Source of the DNA: DASSTY01 sp035760645
GTDB taxonomy: Bacteria; Gemmatimonadota; Gemmatimonadetes; Gemmatimonadales; GWC2-71-9
Length of the DNA: 48,202 nt
Reading direction: 5' to 3'
NCBI GenBank assembly: GCA_035760645.1
Contig: DASTSO010000017.1
Coordinates: forward strand, 1 to 48,202
In this document: positions 16,393 to 23,793 of the stretch, piece by piece
Numbering within the stretch: position 1 is the first letter of the stretch
How the letters are laid out: each line of letters opens with the position of its first letter
Made by a program: the position numbers and the translations under genes
The notes under the pieces: generated by a model
Seen by the model: the letters and a program-made list of their open reading frames with translations, nothing else
Database searches by the model: none
Told to the model about the DNA's origin: nothing

Positions 16393-18162
16393 CTACCTCT
16401 TCGCCGCCGCCTTCGTCTTCACCTCCACGATCTGCCGCACGTCGCGCCGCTGGCGCTCCCGGGCCAGCATCCACTGCTGCGGGATGCTCGCGATGTTGCT
16501 CACGGCGTAGTAGAGGTTGAGCCCGGCGGCGAAGCGATAGAAGAAGACGAGCATCATGACCGGCATGACGTACGTCATCATCTTCGCCTGCGGGTTCGCC
16601 GGCATCCCGATCTGGCCGACCTTGCTCAGGAGGAACATCGAGAGCGCCATCACCACGGGGATGATGTAGAGCGGGTCGGGACGCGAGAGGTCGGGCACCC
16701 ACAGGAAGGGCGTCCCGCGCAGCTCGATCGAGTACTGGAAGACGAAGAAGAGCGCGAGCAGCACCGGCATCGGCAGGAGCATCGGCCAGCAGCCGCCGAG
16801 CGGGTTGACGTTGTGCTCCTTGTAGAGCTTGAACATCTCCTGCTGCTGGCGCTGCGGGTCGGCGGAGTACTTCTCCTGGATCCGCTTCAGCTCGGGCTGG
16901 ATCGCCTGCATCGCCATCTGGCTGCGCATCGCCTTGGAGTTGAGCGGCCAGAGCAGCACGCGCACCAGGATGCCGAAGACGATCAGGACGAGCCCGTAGG
17001 GGAGCGCCAGGTGCTCGTGCATCCAGACGAGCAGCGCGCGCACCGGCACCGCGAAGAAGCGGATGACGGTGCGGAAGCCGGGCCAGCCGTACGGGTTCAC
17101 GTCGTCGAAGTCGTGGCCGATCTTCGAGAGGATCCCGTACTCCATCGGCCCCGCGTACACCTGGTAGGCGAACTCGCCGCTCGCCATGAGCGGGATCCCG
17201 GCGCGCACGTGCACCGCCGTGGGGTGCTTCCCGGCCGAGGCCGGCGCCGTGGCGACGACGCCGCCGATGCGGCCCGGCGCCGGCTTCGCGCTCGTCGTGT
17301 CGAAGGCGAGGAGGGCGTTGACGAAGTACTTCGACTTGACCGCCACCCACTCGAAGGGCCCGTCCACCACGCGCCGCTCGCCGGCGTCGAGCTTGGCGAA
17401 GTCGGTGCGCTCGGCCCCGCCGTTCTTGGTGACGAAGGCGTAGGCGCGGTGGTTGTCCACCGTGTCCGCCTCGGTGTTGGCCACGCCGTCGCCCAGCGAG
17501 ACGAGCAGGAGGCCGCCGTCCTGGCCCAGCCCGCTCACGCGGCCCGCGACGCCGATGCGGTAGTCGCCGGGACGGAAGGTGTAGGTGAGCTCGACCCCGA
17601 TCCCGTTGCGGCTCGCCCGCAGCGTGAGCGACTGCGGTTGCGCCGTGGCGTCGAGCGTGCCGGTGGTCGAGGGCTCGAAGCGCCACGTCTCGAACGCGAC
17701 GGTGTCGCGCCCGCCCGCGCCCACCACCACCGCCGGCGCCAGCACGTCGTCGCCCCGGCGCACGAGCTCGACCGGCTGGCCGTGCTCGCCCGGCGCCGTC
17801 GACTGGTAGTCGTGCATCCGCGCCGCGACGAGCCGCGCGCCCCGCGTGCTCACGGCGTAGGTGTAGAGGCCGGAGCGGACGGTGATCGTGTCTTCCGGGC
17901 CGGCGGCCGCCGTCGCGCTGTCCTGGGCGGGCCGGCGGGCCGGCGGGCCGGCGGCAGGGGCGGAAGCGGCGACCGGCGCGCCGGAGTCCGTCCGCGCCAG
18001 GGAATCGGCTCCCGCCGTCCCGCCGTCCCGCCGTCCCGCCGAATCCACGACGGCGGCCGCCGGCTTCGCGGCGGGCTTCGCCGGCGGCTTCTTGAGGAAG
18101 AACGAGGGGACGACGGCGATCAGCATCATCAGGATGATCGCCCAGATGGCACGACGGTCCAT
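16393..18162 (-). CDS. yidC: Membrane protein insertase YidC
   Basis: 589 residues. N-terminal TM helix (IWAIILMMLIAVVPSFFL), a low-complexity linker (about 30-95), the large periplasmic domain (TITVRSGLYTYAVSTRGARL; VSLGDGVANTEADTVDNH), then the conserved insertase core: YGLVLIVFGILVRVLLWPLN, KSMRSQ-like KAMRSQMAMQAIQPEL, PLGGCWPMLLPMPVLLALFF and QIGMPANPQAKMMTYVMPV. Role: Sec-dependent and independent insertion and folding of inner-membrane proteins. The linker contains a tandem octamer array (18011-18042) translated as AGRRDGGTAGA. It follows yidD by 30 bp and its stop abuts the mnmE start. Confidence 0.96.
   Translation of the reverse strand: MDRRAIWAIILMMLIAVVPSFFLKKPPAKPAAKPAAAVVDSAGRRDGGTAGADSLARTDSGAPVAASAPAAGPPARRPAQDSATAAAGPEDTITVRSGLYTYAVSTRGARLVAARMHDYQSTAPGEHGQPVELVRRGDDVLAPAVVVGAGGRDTVAFETWRFEPSTTGTLDATAQPQSLTLRASRNGIGVELTYTFRPGDYRIGVAGRVSGLGQDGGLLLVSLGDGVANTEADTVDNHRAYAFVTKNGGAERTDFAKLDAGERRVVDGPFEWVAVKSKYFVNALLAFDTTSAKPAPGRIGGVVATAPASAGKHPTAVHVRAGIPLMASGEFAYQVYAGPMEYGILSKIGHDFDDVNPYGWPGFRTVIRFFAVPVRALLVWMHEHLALPYGLVLIVFGILVRVLLWPLNSKAMRSQMAMQAIQPELKRIQEKYSADPQRQQQEMFKLYKEHNVNPLGGCWPMLLPMPVLLALFFVFQYSIELRGTPFLWVPDLSRPDPLYIIPVVMALSMFLLSKVGQIGMPANPQAKMMTYVMPVMMLVFFYRFAAGLNLYYAVSNIASIPQQWMLARERQRRDVRQIVEVKTKAAAKR
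18011..18042. repeat. CCCGCCGT octamer array inside yidC
   Basis: Four tandem copies of CCCGCCGT/CCCGCCGA on the plus strand lie inside the yidC coding sequence, in the linker between the first TM helix and the periplasmic domain. The same unit occurs at 34968-35000, 36012-36043 and 31397-31412. Only one arm is present here; a partial GGCGGGCCGGCGGG stretch lies at about 17930-17955. Confidence 0.7.
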
Positions 18163-18192
18163 GCGCCTAGCTCACTGAGGGGAGAGGGGAAG

Positions 18193-18444
18193 TCACGGGA
18201 CGGGATCCACGCCGCCCGGATTGAACGGATGGCAGCGCGACAGCCGGCGCAGCGCCAGCCAGCCGCCGCGCAGGGCGCCGTGCTTGCGCACCGCCTCGAG
18301 GGCGTACTGCGAGCACGACGGATAGAAGCGACAGCTCGGCGGCAGCGCCGGGGAGATGAACTTCTGGTAGCCCCGCACGAGGGCGATGAAGAGGAGGGCG
18401 AGCGGAGAGCGCCGCCCGGCGCGAGGCGGAGGCGCGGCGGTCAT
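18193..18444 (-). CDS. yidD: Membrane protein insertion efficiency factor YidD
   Basis: 83 residues from ATG 18444, which overlaps the rnpA stop (ATGA). Typical YidD/DUF37 features: LLFIALVRGYQKFISPALPP, SCRFYPSCSQYALEAV with three Cys, and RRLSRCHPFNPGGVDPVP at the end. Encoded in the conserved order rpmH-rnpA-yidD-yidC. Role: a small inner-leaflet amphipathic protein that assists YidC/Sec-dependent insertion. Length is normal for the family. Confidence 0.95.
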   Translation of the reverse strand: MTAAPPPRAGRRSPLALLFIALVRGYQKFISPALPPSCRFYPSCSQYALEAVRKHGALRGGWLALRRLSRCHPFNPGGVDPVP

Positions 18445-18791
18445 CGGGCACGCGGCCGGGAGCGCGGCATGGCCCCGTCGCGCCAGGCGAGGACCTCGGC
18501 GCGGAGCGCCGGGAAGGAGGCGGCGTACGCCTCGCGCCGGGCGCGGATCAGCAGATCGCCGGCGGGCTGCACCGGCTGGACCTCGCGGCGCCAGAGCTCG
18601 CGCAGGCGCCGCCGCAAACGATTGCGGGCCACCGCGGAGTGCCGGAACTTCGGCACGATCAATCCCATGCGCGGATGGCCCACCGAGTTGTCGGCCCAGA
18701 TCATCTCGAGATGCTCGCTCCGCCGGCGCCGCCCTCGGGCGAGACACCGACGGATGTCCGACGCGCGCGCGAGCCGTCGGGCCCGCGGCAG
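18441..18791 (-). CDS. rnpA: Ribonuclease P protein component
   Basis: 116 residues when read from CTG 18791: the N-terminus becomes (M)PRARRLARASDIRRCLARG, matching the usual 'LPR..RL....DF..V...G' start of RnpA. Then come HLEMIWADNSVGHPRMGLIV and the RNA-binding RNR motif VARNRLRRRLRELWRR. The first in-frame ATG (18704) would remove the N-terminal substrate-binding helix and leave 87 residues. No GTG or TTG exists in this frame as far back as the start of rpmH. An alternative CTG at 18863, one base after the rpmH stop, would give 140 residues. Partner RNA rnpB is at about 26.5-26.9 kb. Its stop overlaps the yidD start. Confidence 0.88.
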   Translation of the reverse strand: MPRARRLARASDIRRCLARGRRRRSEHLEMIWADNSVGHPRMGLIVPKFRHSAVARNRLRRRLRELWRREVQPVQPAGDLLIRARREAYAASFPALRAEVLAWRDGAMPRSRPRAR

Positions 18792-18864
18792 CCGCTCCGG
18801 CGACGCGCCGTCCTGCGGCGCGTCGCCCGGCGGCTCCGAGCCGTGCGGCTCCGGCGGCGTCAGC

Positions 18865-19026
18865 TCAGCTGCCGCCGTGCTTCGAGGGGAGCGACACCAC
18901 GAGCCGCTTACGCCCCTTCTTGCGGCGACGCGAAAGAACGGCCCGGCCCCAGCGGGTGGCCATGCGGGCGCGGAACCCGTGCTTGTTGATGCGGCGCCGA
19001 TTGCGCGGACGATACGACGGCTTCAT
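18865..19026 (-). CDS. rpmH: 50S ribosomal protein L34
   Basis: 53 residues, read directly: MKPSYRPRNRRRINKHGFRA at the N-terminus, then RMATRWGRAVLSRRRKKGRK and a C-terminal extension ending in SKHGGS. This is the classic L34 'K.T..P...RR...HGFR.RM.T..GR..L..RR.KGR' pattern with about 8 extra C-terminal residues. AGGAG lies 8 nt before the ATG. First gene of the rpmH-rnpA-yidD-yidC-mnmE operon, divergent from dnaA. Too short for most length cut-offs but unambiguous. Confidence 0.97.
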   Translation of the reverse strand: MKPSYRPRNRRRINKHGFRARMATRWGRAVLSRRRKKGRKRLVVSLPSKHGGS

Positions 19027-19063
19027 GACTTGGCTCCTGAAGGGACTCCCGAATGAGCCCGGG

Positions 19064-19093
19064 AAGCTAGCCGGGGATGCGGGGTTTGGTCAA
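19064..19093 (-). promoter_or_regulatory. Putative sigma-70-type promoter of the rpmH operon
   Basis: On the minus strand TTGACC (19093-19088) and TAGCTT (19069-19064) are separated by 18 bp and lie about 38 bp upstream of the rpmH start. Reasonable -35 and -10 matches in a very GC-rich background. Confidence 0.5.
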
Positions 19094-19150
19094 GAGGGAT
19101 GAGAAGGTGGTTGAGGGCGGGACGGCGGCCGCCGGGGCCGGCCTCTGGAC

Positions 19151-19159
19151 TTTTCCACA
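19151..19159 (+). promoter_or_regulatory. DnaA-box-like site upstream of dnaA
   Basis: TTTTCCACA differs from the consensus TTATCCACA at one position. It lies 55 bp before the dnaA ATG in the divergent rpmH/dnaA region, a usual place for autoregulation by DnaA. A TGTAAA, possible -10, follows near 19185. Confidence 0.55.
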
Positions 19160-19213
19160 CCCCGCCGGTACGTTCTCTCGCCCTTGTAAATCTCCTTCCG
19201 TTTTGCGAGATCG

Positions 19214-20617
19214 ATGCAGCTGTCCGCCAAGGAGGCCTGGAAGCGCATTCTGGAGGCTGCGCACCAGGAGCTTTCCGCTCAGACCATCAAGACCTGGCTG
19301 GAGCCCGCCGACCCGATCGCCCTCGACGAGGGGCGGCTGGTCGTCGGCGCGCCCGACCAGTTTGCGGTCGAATGGAACGAATCGAAGCACGCCGATCTGC
19401 TCTCCCGCCTCGCCGAGCCCATCATGGGGCGGCCGACGAGCGTGGTCTTCCGCGTCCAGGAGGACCGCACCAAGCGGCCCCAGATGGACTTCTTCGTCCA
19501 GGCGCCGCCCCCCGCGGCGGGCGCCGGGGGCGACGGGGCGGGCCGGCAGGGTAATTCCCACAGCCAGCCGCTCAACGAGCGCTACACCTTCGACACCTTC
19601 GTCATCGGCAAGTCGAACGAGCTGGCTGCGGCCGCGGCACACGCGGCGGCGGTGAGCCCGGGGAAGACCTACAACCCGCTCTTCATCTACGGCCAGACCG
19701 GGCTGGGCAAGACCCACCTGATGCAGGCGATCGCCCACGCGGTCCTCGCCCGCGAGCCCAACACGCGGGTGCTCTACATCGGCGCCGAGCAGTTCATCAA
19801 CGACGTCATCGAGAGCATCCACAGCCGGACGATGCCCGAGTTCCGCCGGCGCTACCGGTCGGACGTCGATCTCTTCCTGGTGGACGACGTGCATTTCCTG
19901 GAAGGCAAGGAGATGACGCAGGAGGAGTTCTTTCATACCTTCAACGCGCTCTACGAAGGGAAGAAGCAGATCGTCCTCACCAGCGACCGGCCCCCGAAGG
20001 AGATCCCGGGGCTGGAGGACCGGCTCGTCAGCCGGTTCGAGTGGGGGATGGTCTGCGACGTCGGCCAGCCCGACCTCGAGCACCGGATCGCCATTCTCCA
20101 GAAGAAGCAGGCGCAGGACCACCTCGAGACGACGATCCCCGACGACGTCCTCCGCTTCATGGCCGAGCACGTGCGGACGAGCGTGCGGGAGCTCGAGGGG
20201 TGCATCATCAAGCTCCTGCTCTACGCGAGCCTGAAGCACCGGGAGATCTCGATCGAGCTGGCCCGCGAGGCGCTCTCGGACAAGATCCGCCCCGCCGAGG
20301 AGGGCGCCGGCAACGGCCAGCGGGCGCTCCCCACGATTCACCGGGTGCAGGAGGTGGTGGCCCGGCGCTGGGGGGTGACGCCCGAGGGGCTCCGCTCCAA
20401 GGCGCGGATCAAGACGCTCACCGTCCCGCGCCAGATCGCCATGTATCTCGCGCGCGACCTCCTGCAGATGCAGCTCGTCGAGATCGGCCAGGCCTTCGGC
20501 GGGCGCGACCACTCGACCGTGATCCACTCGGTCGACAAGGTCCAGCAGCAGATGAGCCGCGACCGGCAGTTCCGCGAGCGGGTGGAGCACGCGAAGCAGG
20601 AATTGGTGGCGGGTTAG
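19214..20617 (+). CDS. dnaA: Chromosomal replication initiator protein DnaA
   Basis: 467 residues. Domain I (AWKRILEAAHQELSAQTIKT) is followed by a short Ala/Gly/Pro linker (domain II) and the AAA+ domain with Walker A GQTGLGKT (about 150-157), Walker B LFLVDDVHFL, sensor I and arginine-finger region (LTSDRPPKEIPGLEDRLVSR). Domain IV has the DnaA-box-binding signature GGRDHSTVIHSVDKV (about 437-451). Role: ATP-dependent opening of oriC and transcriptional autoregulation. Length and motifs are complete. Divergent from rpmH and followed by a 320-bp gap, then dnaN, the common origin arrangement. Confidence 0.98.
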   Translation: MQLSAKEAWKRILEAAHQELSAQTIKTWLEPADPIALDEGRLVVGAPDQFAVEWNESKHADLLSRLAEPIMGRPTSVVFRVQEDRTKRPQMDFFVQAPPPAAGAGGDGAGRQGNSHSQPLNERYTFDTFVIGKSNELAAAAAHAAAVSPGKTYNPLFIYGQTGLGKTHLMQAIAHAVLAREPNTRVLYIGAEQFINDVIESIHSRTMPEFRRRYRSDVDLFLVDDVHFLEGKEMTQEEFFHTFNALYEGKKQIVLTSDRPPKEIPGLEDRLVSRFEWGMVCDVGQPDLEHRIAILQKKQAQDHLETTIPDDVLRFMAEHVRTSVRELEGCIIKLLLYASLKHREISIELAREALSDKIRPAEEGAGNGQRALPTIHRVQEVVARRWGVTPEGLRSKARIKTLTVPRQIAMYLARDLLQMQLVEIGQAFGGRDHSTVIHSVDKVQQQMSRDRQFRERVEHAKQELVAG

Positions 20618-20937
20618 GCCGTTCCTCCACGCGCTTTTCCCCAGGGCGGAAATCCCGATGTGTGGAACGTGCGCGCTCGGGGAAAAGCGGGGAGAAATCG
20701 CCGCGGTCTTCCCCACCCTGCACAGGGTGTGAACAGCGGAAAACGCCGTAGTCGGTGGTCGGGGCGCGAGTTGCCGCGCCGGTCCACATTTCCAGAGCCT
20801 CTACTACGGCTGCTAGGTATTTCAATTACCGGTTGGTTCTAGTTCAGTAGCTGTGGACGCGCATTGGATCGCACCGCAGATCGGCCGGGCCGATCGGTGG
20901 GATCATCACCCGCAGGCAGGAGCGGATCGAGGAGCGG
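20618..20937. other. Putative chromosomal origin (oriC) between dnaA and dnaN
   Basis: 320 bp without a gene. It holds DnaA-box-like cores on both strands: TGTGGAACG (20661), TGTGAACAG (about 20728), GTCCACATT (20782) and TGTGGACGC (20852). It also has a 10-bp inverted repeat GCTTTTCCCC (20633-20642)/GGGGAAAAGC (20679-20688) and a palindrome CCCTGCACAGGG (about 20716-20727). The stretch 20816-20850 (TAGGTATTTCAATTACCGG onward) is strikingly AT-rich for this genome and is a candidate unwinding element next to dnaN. Boxes are degenerate, so exact limits are uncertain. Confidence 0.7.
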
Positions 20938-22050
20938 ATGAAGTTCACTATCACGCGTGAGCAACTCCAGAAGGGCCTGGTCGCGGTCGCGGCGAGCGTG
21001 CCGTCGAAGACCACCCTCCCCGTGCTGTCGAACATCCTGGTCGAGGCGACGCGGGACGGGATCCGCCTCTCGGGCACCGACCTCGACATCGCCGTGAGCA
21101 CCACGGTCGAGGCCTCGGTGGACCAGGAGGGGGCGATCACGCTGCCGGCGCGCAAGCTCCTCGAGATCGTGCGCGAGCTGCCGAGCGCGGCCATCCGCAT
21201 CACCGCCGCCGGCGAGCAGCGGGTCACGATCGAGTGCGGCCGGTCGAAGTTCAAGCTCCTGGGGCTGCCGCGCGAGGAGTTCCCCGCCTTCCCCGCCGTC
21301 AAGTTCGACGGCGCCTGGCGCTCCACCGCGCAGGACCTCCAGAAGCTCATCGCCCACGTCGCCTTCGCGGCGAGCACCGAAGAGAGCCGCCCGATCCTCA
21401 ACGGCGTGCTCTGGGAGCTGCGGCCCGACCGGATGCGCATGGTCGCCACCAACGGCCACCGGCTCGCCCGGATGGACGTGCCCGTGACCGCCGGCGCCGG
21501 CGCCCAGGCCGACCTCATCGTCCCGCCGAAGGCGCTCGAGCAGATCCGCCGCCTCTTCGAGTCGGGCGAGGAGGTCGAGATCGCCAAGAGCGAGAACCAC
21601 CTCGGCTTCCGCTCCGCGGCGACCCAGATCTACACCCGGCTCATCGAGGGGCCGTACCCGAACTACGAGCAGGTCATCCCGCGCGAGAACGACAAGCAGG
21701 CGACCGCCGACAAGGCGGCCCTCACGTCGGCGCTCCGCCGCATGAGCATCGTCGCCAGCGACCAGACGCACCGCATCCGCATGGCCTTCGCCGGCGGCAA
21801 CTGCAAGCTCAGCGTCCAGACGCCCGACCTGGGCGAGGCGCAGGAGGAGCTCACCGTCACCTACGACGGCGACCCGCTCGAGATCGGCTTCAACGCCGCC
21901 TACCTGCTCGAGATCATGAAGTTCATCCCCACCGACGAGGTCCGGCTGACCTTCAAGGCCCCCGAGCGCGCCGCCACCTGCGAGCCGGTGGGCTGGGACG
22001 ACCCGGCGAGCTACCTGACGCTGGTGATGCCGCTCCGGCTGGTGGACTGA
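20938..22050 (+). CDS. dnaN: DNA polymerase III beta subunit (sliding clamp)
   Basis: 370 residues from ATG 20938 with GAGGAG just upstream. MKFTITREQLQKGLVAVAAS is a standard clamp N-terminus; other conserved segments are TLPVLSNILVEA, RPILNGVLWEL, TNGHRLARMDV, and the C-terminal VTLVMPLRL-type ending (SYLTLVMPLRLVD) that forms part of the hydrophobic partner-binding pocket. Role: a homodimeric ring that tethers polymerase III and repair factors to DNA. recF and gyrB, which follow dnaN in many genomes, are absent downstream. Confidence 0.98.
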   Translation: MKFTITREQLQKGLVAVAASVPSKTTLPVLSNILVEATRDGIRLSGTDLDIAVSTTVEASVDQEGAITLPARKLLEIVRELPSAAIRITAAGEQRVTIECGRSKFKLLGLPREEFPAFPAVKFDGAWRSTAQDLQKLIAHVAFAASTEESRPILNGVLWELRPDRMRMVATNGHRLARMDVPVTAGAGAQADLIVPPKALEQIRRLFESGEEVEIAKSENHLGFRSAATQIYTRLIEGPYPNYEQVIPRENDKQATADKAALTSALRRMSIVASDQTHRIRMAFAGGNCKLSVQTPDLGEAQEELTVTYDGDPLEIGFNAAYLLEIMKFIPTDEVRLTFKAPERAATCEPVGWDDPASYLTLVMPLRLVD

Positions 22051-22056
22051 ACGGCA

Positions 22057-22175
22057 GGTGCTAGGTGCTGGGTGTTGGGTGCTAGGGCGATAGCAGCGAG
22101 CCCCCGGGATCCACTCGAGATTCCGGGGGCTCGTCCGTTCAATCCCTGACACCCAAGGTACCGGCACCCAGCTCG
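22057..22175. repeat. Degenerate heptamer array and hairpin after dnaN
   Basis: Left arm 22057-22087: about four degenerate units of GGTGCTA/GGTGTTG. Then a strong hairpin (22097-22133). The right side has weak reverse-complement remnants (CACCCAAGG, CACCCAGC). Same plan as the elements at 8.5 and 38 kb but with GGTG instead of GGGG and a decayed right arm. Confidence 0.55.
22097..22133 (+). terminator. Terminator hairpin after dnaN
   Basis: CGAGCCCCCGG pairs with CCGGGGGCTCG around a loop containing ATCCACTCGAG, followed by TCCGTTC. Strong stem and weak T-run. Confidence 0.7.
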
Positions 22176-22183
22176 GAGGTCGT

Positions 22184-22693
22184 ATGCGTTCCCGTCCTAC
22201 GCGCCTCGCCGCGCTCGTCCTGCTCACCCTCCCCACCGCCCTCGCCGCCCAGGCAAAGCCGGCCACCTCCCACTCCACGAAGCCCGACCGGAAAGCCGAC
22301 GCGGCCGCCATCCGCGAGATCGACCGGAAGTGGGTCGCCGCGGTCGCGGCCAGGGATACGGCCTACATCGCTCGCGTGTACGCGGCCGACGCGGTGGCCC
22401 TGCCGCCCAACGCGGATAAGGCCGAGGGCCGCGCGGCGATCGCGAAGACCTGGGCGGCGATGGCCACGGCGCCGGGAGTGAAGCTCACCTTCGAGCCGGC
22501 CACCATCGACTTCTCCCGGGCGGGTGATCTGGCCTACGAGACCGGCACCTACACCTACGAGCAGGACAACCCGAAGGGCGGCGACAAGATCCGGGACCAC
22601 GGCAAGTACGTCGTGGTCTGGGCCAAGCAGGACGGCCGCTGGCAGGTCATGCGCGACATCTGGAACAGCGACGTGCCGATGCCGAGCATGTGA
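22184..22693 (+). CDS. Secreted SnoaL/DUF4440-like protein (NTF2 fold)
   Basis: 169 residues, GGAGGT before the ATG. A signal peptide (LAALVLLTLPTALAAQ) is followed by a DUF4440-type domain: AAIREIDRKWVAAVAARDTA, VYAADAVALPPNADKAEGRA, and the terminal VVWAKQDGRWQVMRDIWNSD. NTF2-like domains form cone-shaped dimers; some are enzymes and many are ligand-binding with no known reaction. Probably periplasmic. Function unknown. Its stop lies back-to-back with the convergent beta-barrel gene with no spacer, so the two mRNAs must overlap. Confidence 0.82.
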   Translation: MRSRPTRLAALVLLTLPTALAAQAKPATSHSTKPDRKADAAAIREIDRKWVAAVAARDTAYIARVYAADAVALPPNADKAEGRAAIAKTWAAMATAPGVKLTFEPATIDFSRAGDLAYETGTYTYEQDNPKGGDKIRDHGKYVVVWAKQDGRWQVMRDIWNSDVPMPSM

Positions 22694-23347
22694 TCAGCGC
22701 AGCGCCACCCCCGCCAGCAGCGACACCAGCCGCGGCACGCTCGGCGTGCCGTCGTAGGCGTCGTACGTGAGATTGAGCCGGGTGCCCAGGGTGAAGGCGA
22801 CCCGGCCACCCGGCGGGCCCAGCTCGACCCCCAGGCCCAGAGCGGCGAGCGGCAGCAGCGAGGTCGAGCTCGGGAACCGGTCGGGACCGCCGATCATGGT
22901 GCCGTCGGGCCGGCGGCGCGTCGCCTCGTCCACGTCGCGCCGCTCGATGACGCCGAGACCGAAGGTGGCGCGCGGGCGGACGACGCCCGCATCGCTGATC
23001 CGCCAGCGCAGCGCGAGCGAGGCATCCCACGCCGTGCTCGACTGCTCGGTCGTGATGGTCTGCGGCTCGACGCACCCGTCCTGCGGGCCGCGGCACTCGA
23101 AGACGAACGTCTCCTGCCCGAATCGGTGCCACCCCCCCTCGGCGCCGAGATCGAGGCGGGAGCCGATCCGGCGCCAGAGCGCGCCGCGCACCGAGACGAT
23201 CCCGTCGTCGTCCCAGCGCGCGTCGTAGCCGCGGGCGCTCGACCACCCGGCGGCGAGCCCCGCCGCCCACGGCCGCTGCGCCACGGCGGGCGAGGCTGCG
23301 ATCGAGAGAAGTAGCAAGACGAACGACGTACGGACCAGATTCCGCAT
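22694..23347 (-). CDS. Putative outer-membrane beta-barrel protein
   Basis: 217 residues from ATG 23347. The signal peptide ends SPAVAQ. The mature chain alternates polar and hydrophobic residues as in small beta barrels (WAAGLAAGWSSARGYDARW; LGAEGGWHRFGQETFVF; RVAFTLGTRLNLTYDAYD) and ends LLAGVALR. Two Cys in VFECRGPQDGCVE may form a loop disulfide. No family recognised. It is the last gene of a minus-strand run with the lipoprotein and barrel-like genes at 23.4-24.5 kb. Confidence 0.65.
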   Translation of the reverse strand: MRNLVRTSFVLLLLSIAASPAVAQRPWAAGLAAGWSSARGYDARWDDDGIVSVRGALWRRIGSRLDLGAEGGWHRFGQETFVFECRGPQDGCVEPQTITTEQSSTAWDASLALRWRISDAGVVRPRATFGLGVIERRDVDEATRRRPDGTMIGGPDRFPSSTSLLPLAALGLGVELGPPGGRVAFTLGTRLNLTYDAYDGTPSVPRLVSLLAGVALR

Positions 23348-23370
23348 CTCGGCTCCGGGGTGGCGACGAA

Positions 23371-23793
23371 TCAGTCGCAGTTGCAGGTGATGAACGCGAT
23401 GAAGACGGCGAGAAACGCGGCCGCGCCGACGCCCGCCACCGTGCCGGCCGCCGCGGCGAAGGTGGCGACCGGCCGGAGCCGCCGGACCCGCAGCGAGTCG
23501 ATCGTCGCGCGCGCGAGGCGGAGCTCGCCGGCGCGGGGGGAATCGACCGCGGCGAGGGGGCGGCCGACGAGAGTATCGCCGAGCCAGCGGGCGCCCTCGA
23601 GCTCGGTGCGCCTGCCCGCGTGCCACACGACCACGCGGCTCGGCTTGCGGAGCGCGGCCCCGCCAGCCTCCGCGGCAGCGGCCGGTGCCGGCACGGCCGC
23701 CGGGCTCCAGCCCATGCAGCCGGTGAGGCCCGTGAGAAGCGTGGCCGCGAGCAGCGTCGCGGCGAGGGAGCGCATCGGCAGGCGCGGCATCAT
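23371..23793 (-). CDS. Putative lipoprotein with C-terminal membrane helix
   Basis: 140 residues from ATG 23793 (two Met codons in a row). The signal peptide ends LTGLTGC, a lipobox. Mid-region: SRVVVWHAGRRTELEGARWL and DTLVGRPLAAVDSPRAG, a small beta domain seen in short proteins that track local variable settings, but no function follows. The C-terminus is hydrophobic (AAGTVAGVGAAAFLAVFIAF) and ends ITCNCD, so it may be anchored at both ends. The start overlaps the stop of the upstream barrel-like gene, indicating translational coupling. Confidence 0.65.
   Translation of the reverse strand: MMPRLPMRSLAATLLAATLLTGLTGCMGWSPAAVPAPAAAAEAGGAALRKPSRVVVWHAGRRTELEGARWLGDTLVGRPLAAVDSPRAGELRLARATIDSLRVRRLRPVATFAAAAGTVAGVGAAAFLAVFIAFITCNCD

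Noticed and set aside
18441..18704. rnpA starting at ATG 18704
   Set aside because: Would remove the conserved N-terminal helix and strand of RnpA that are encoded just upstream in the same frame.
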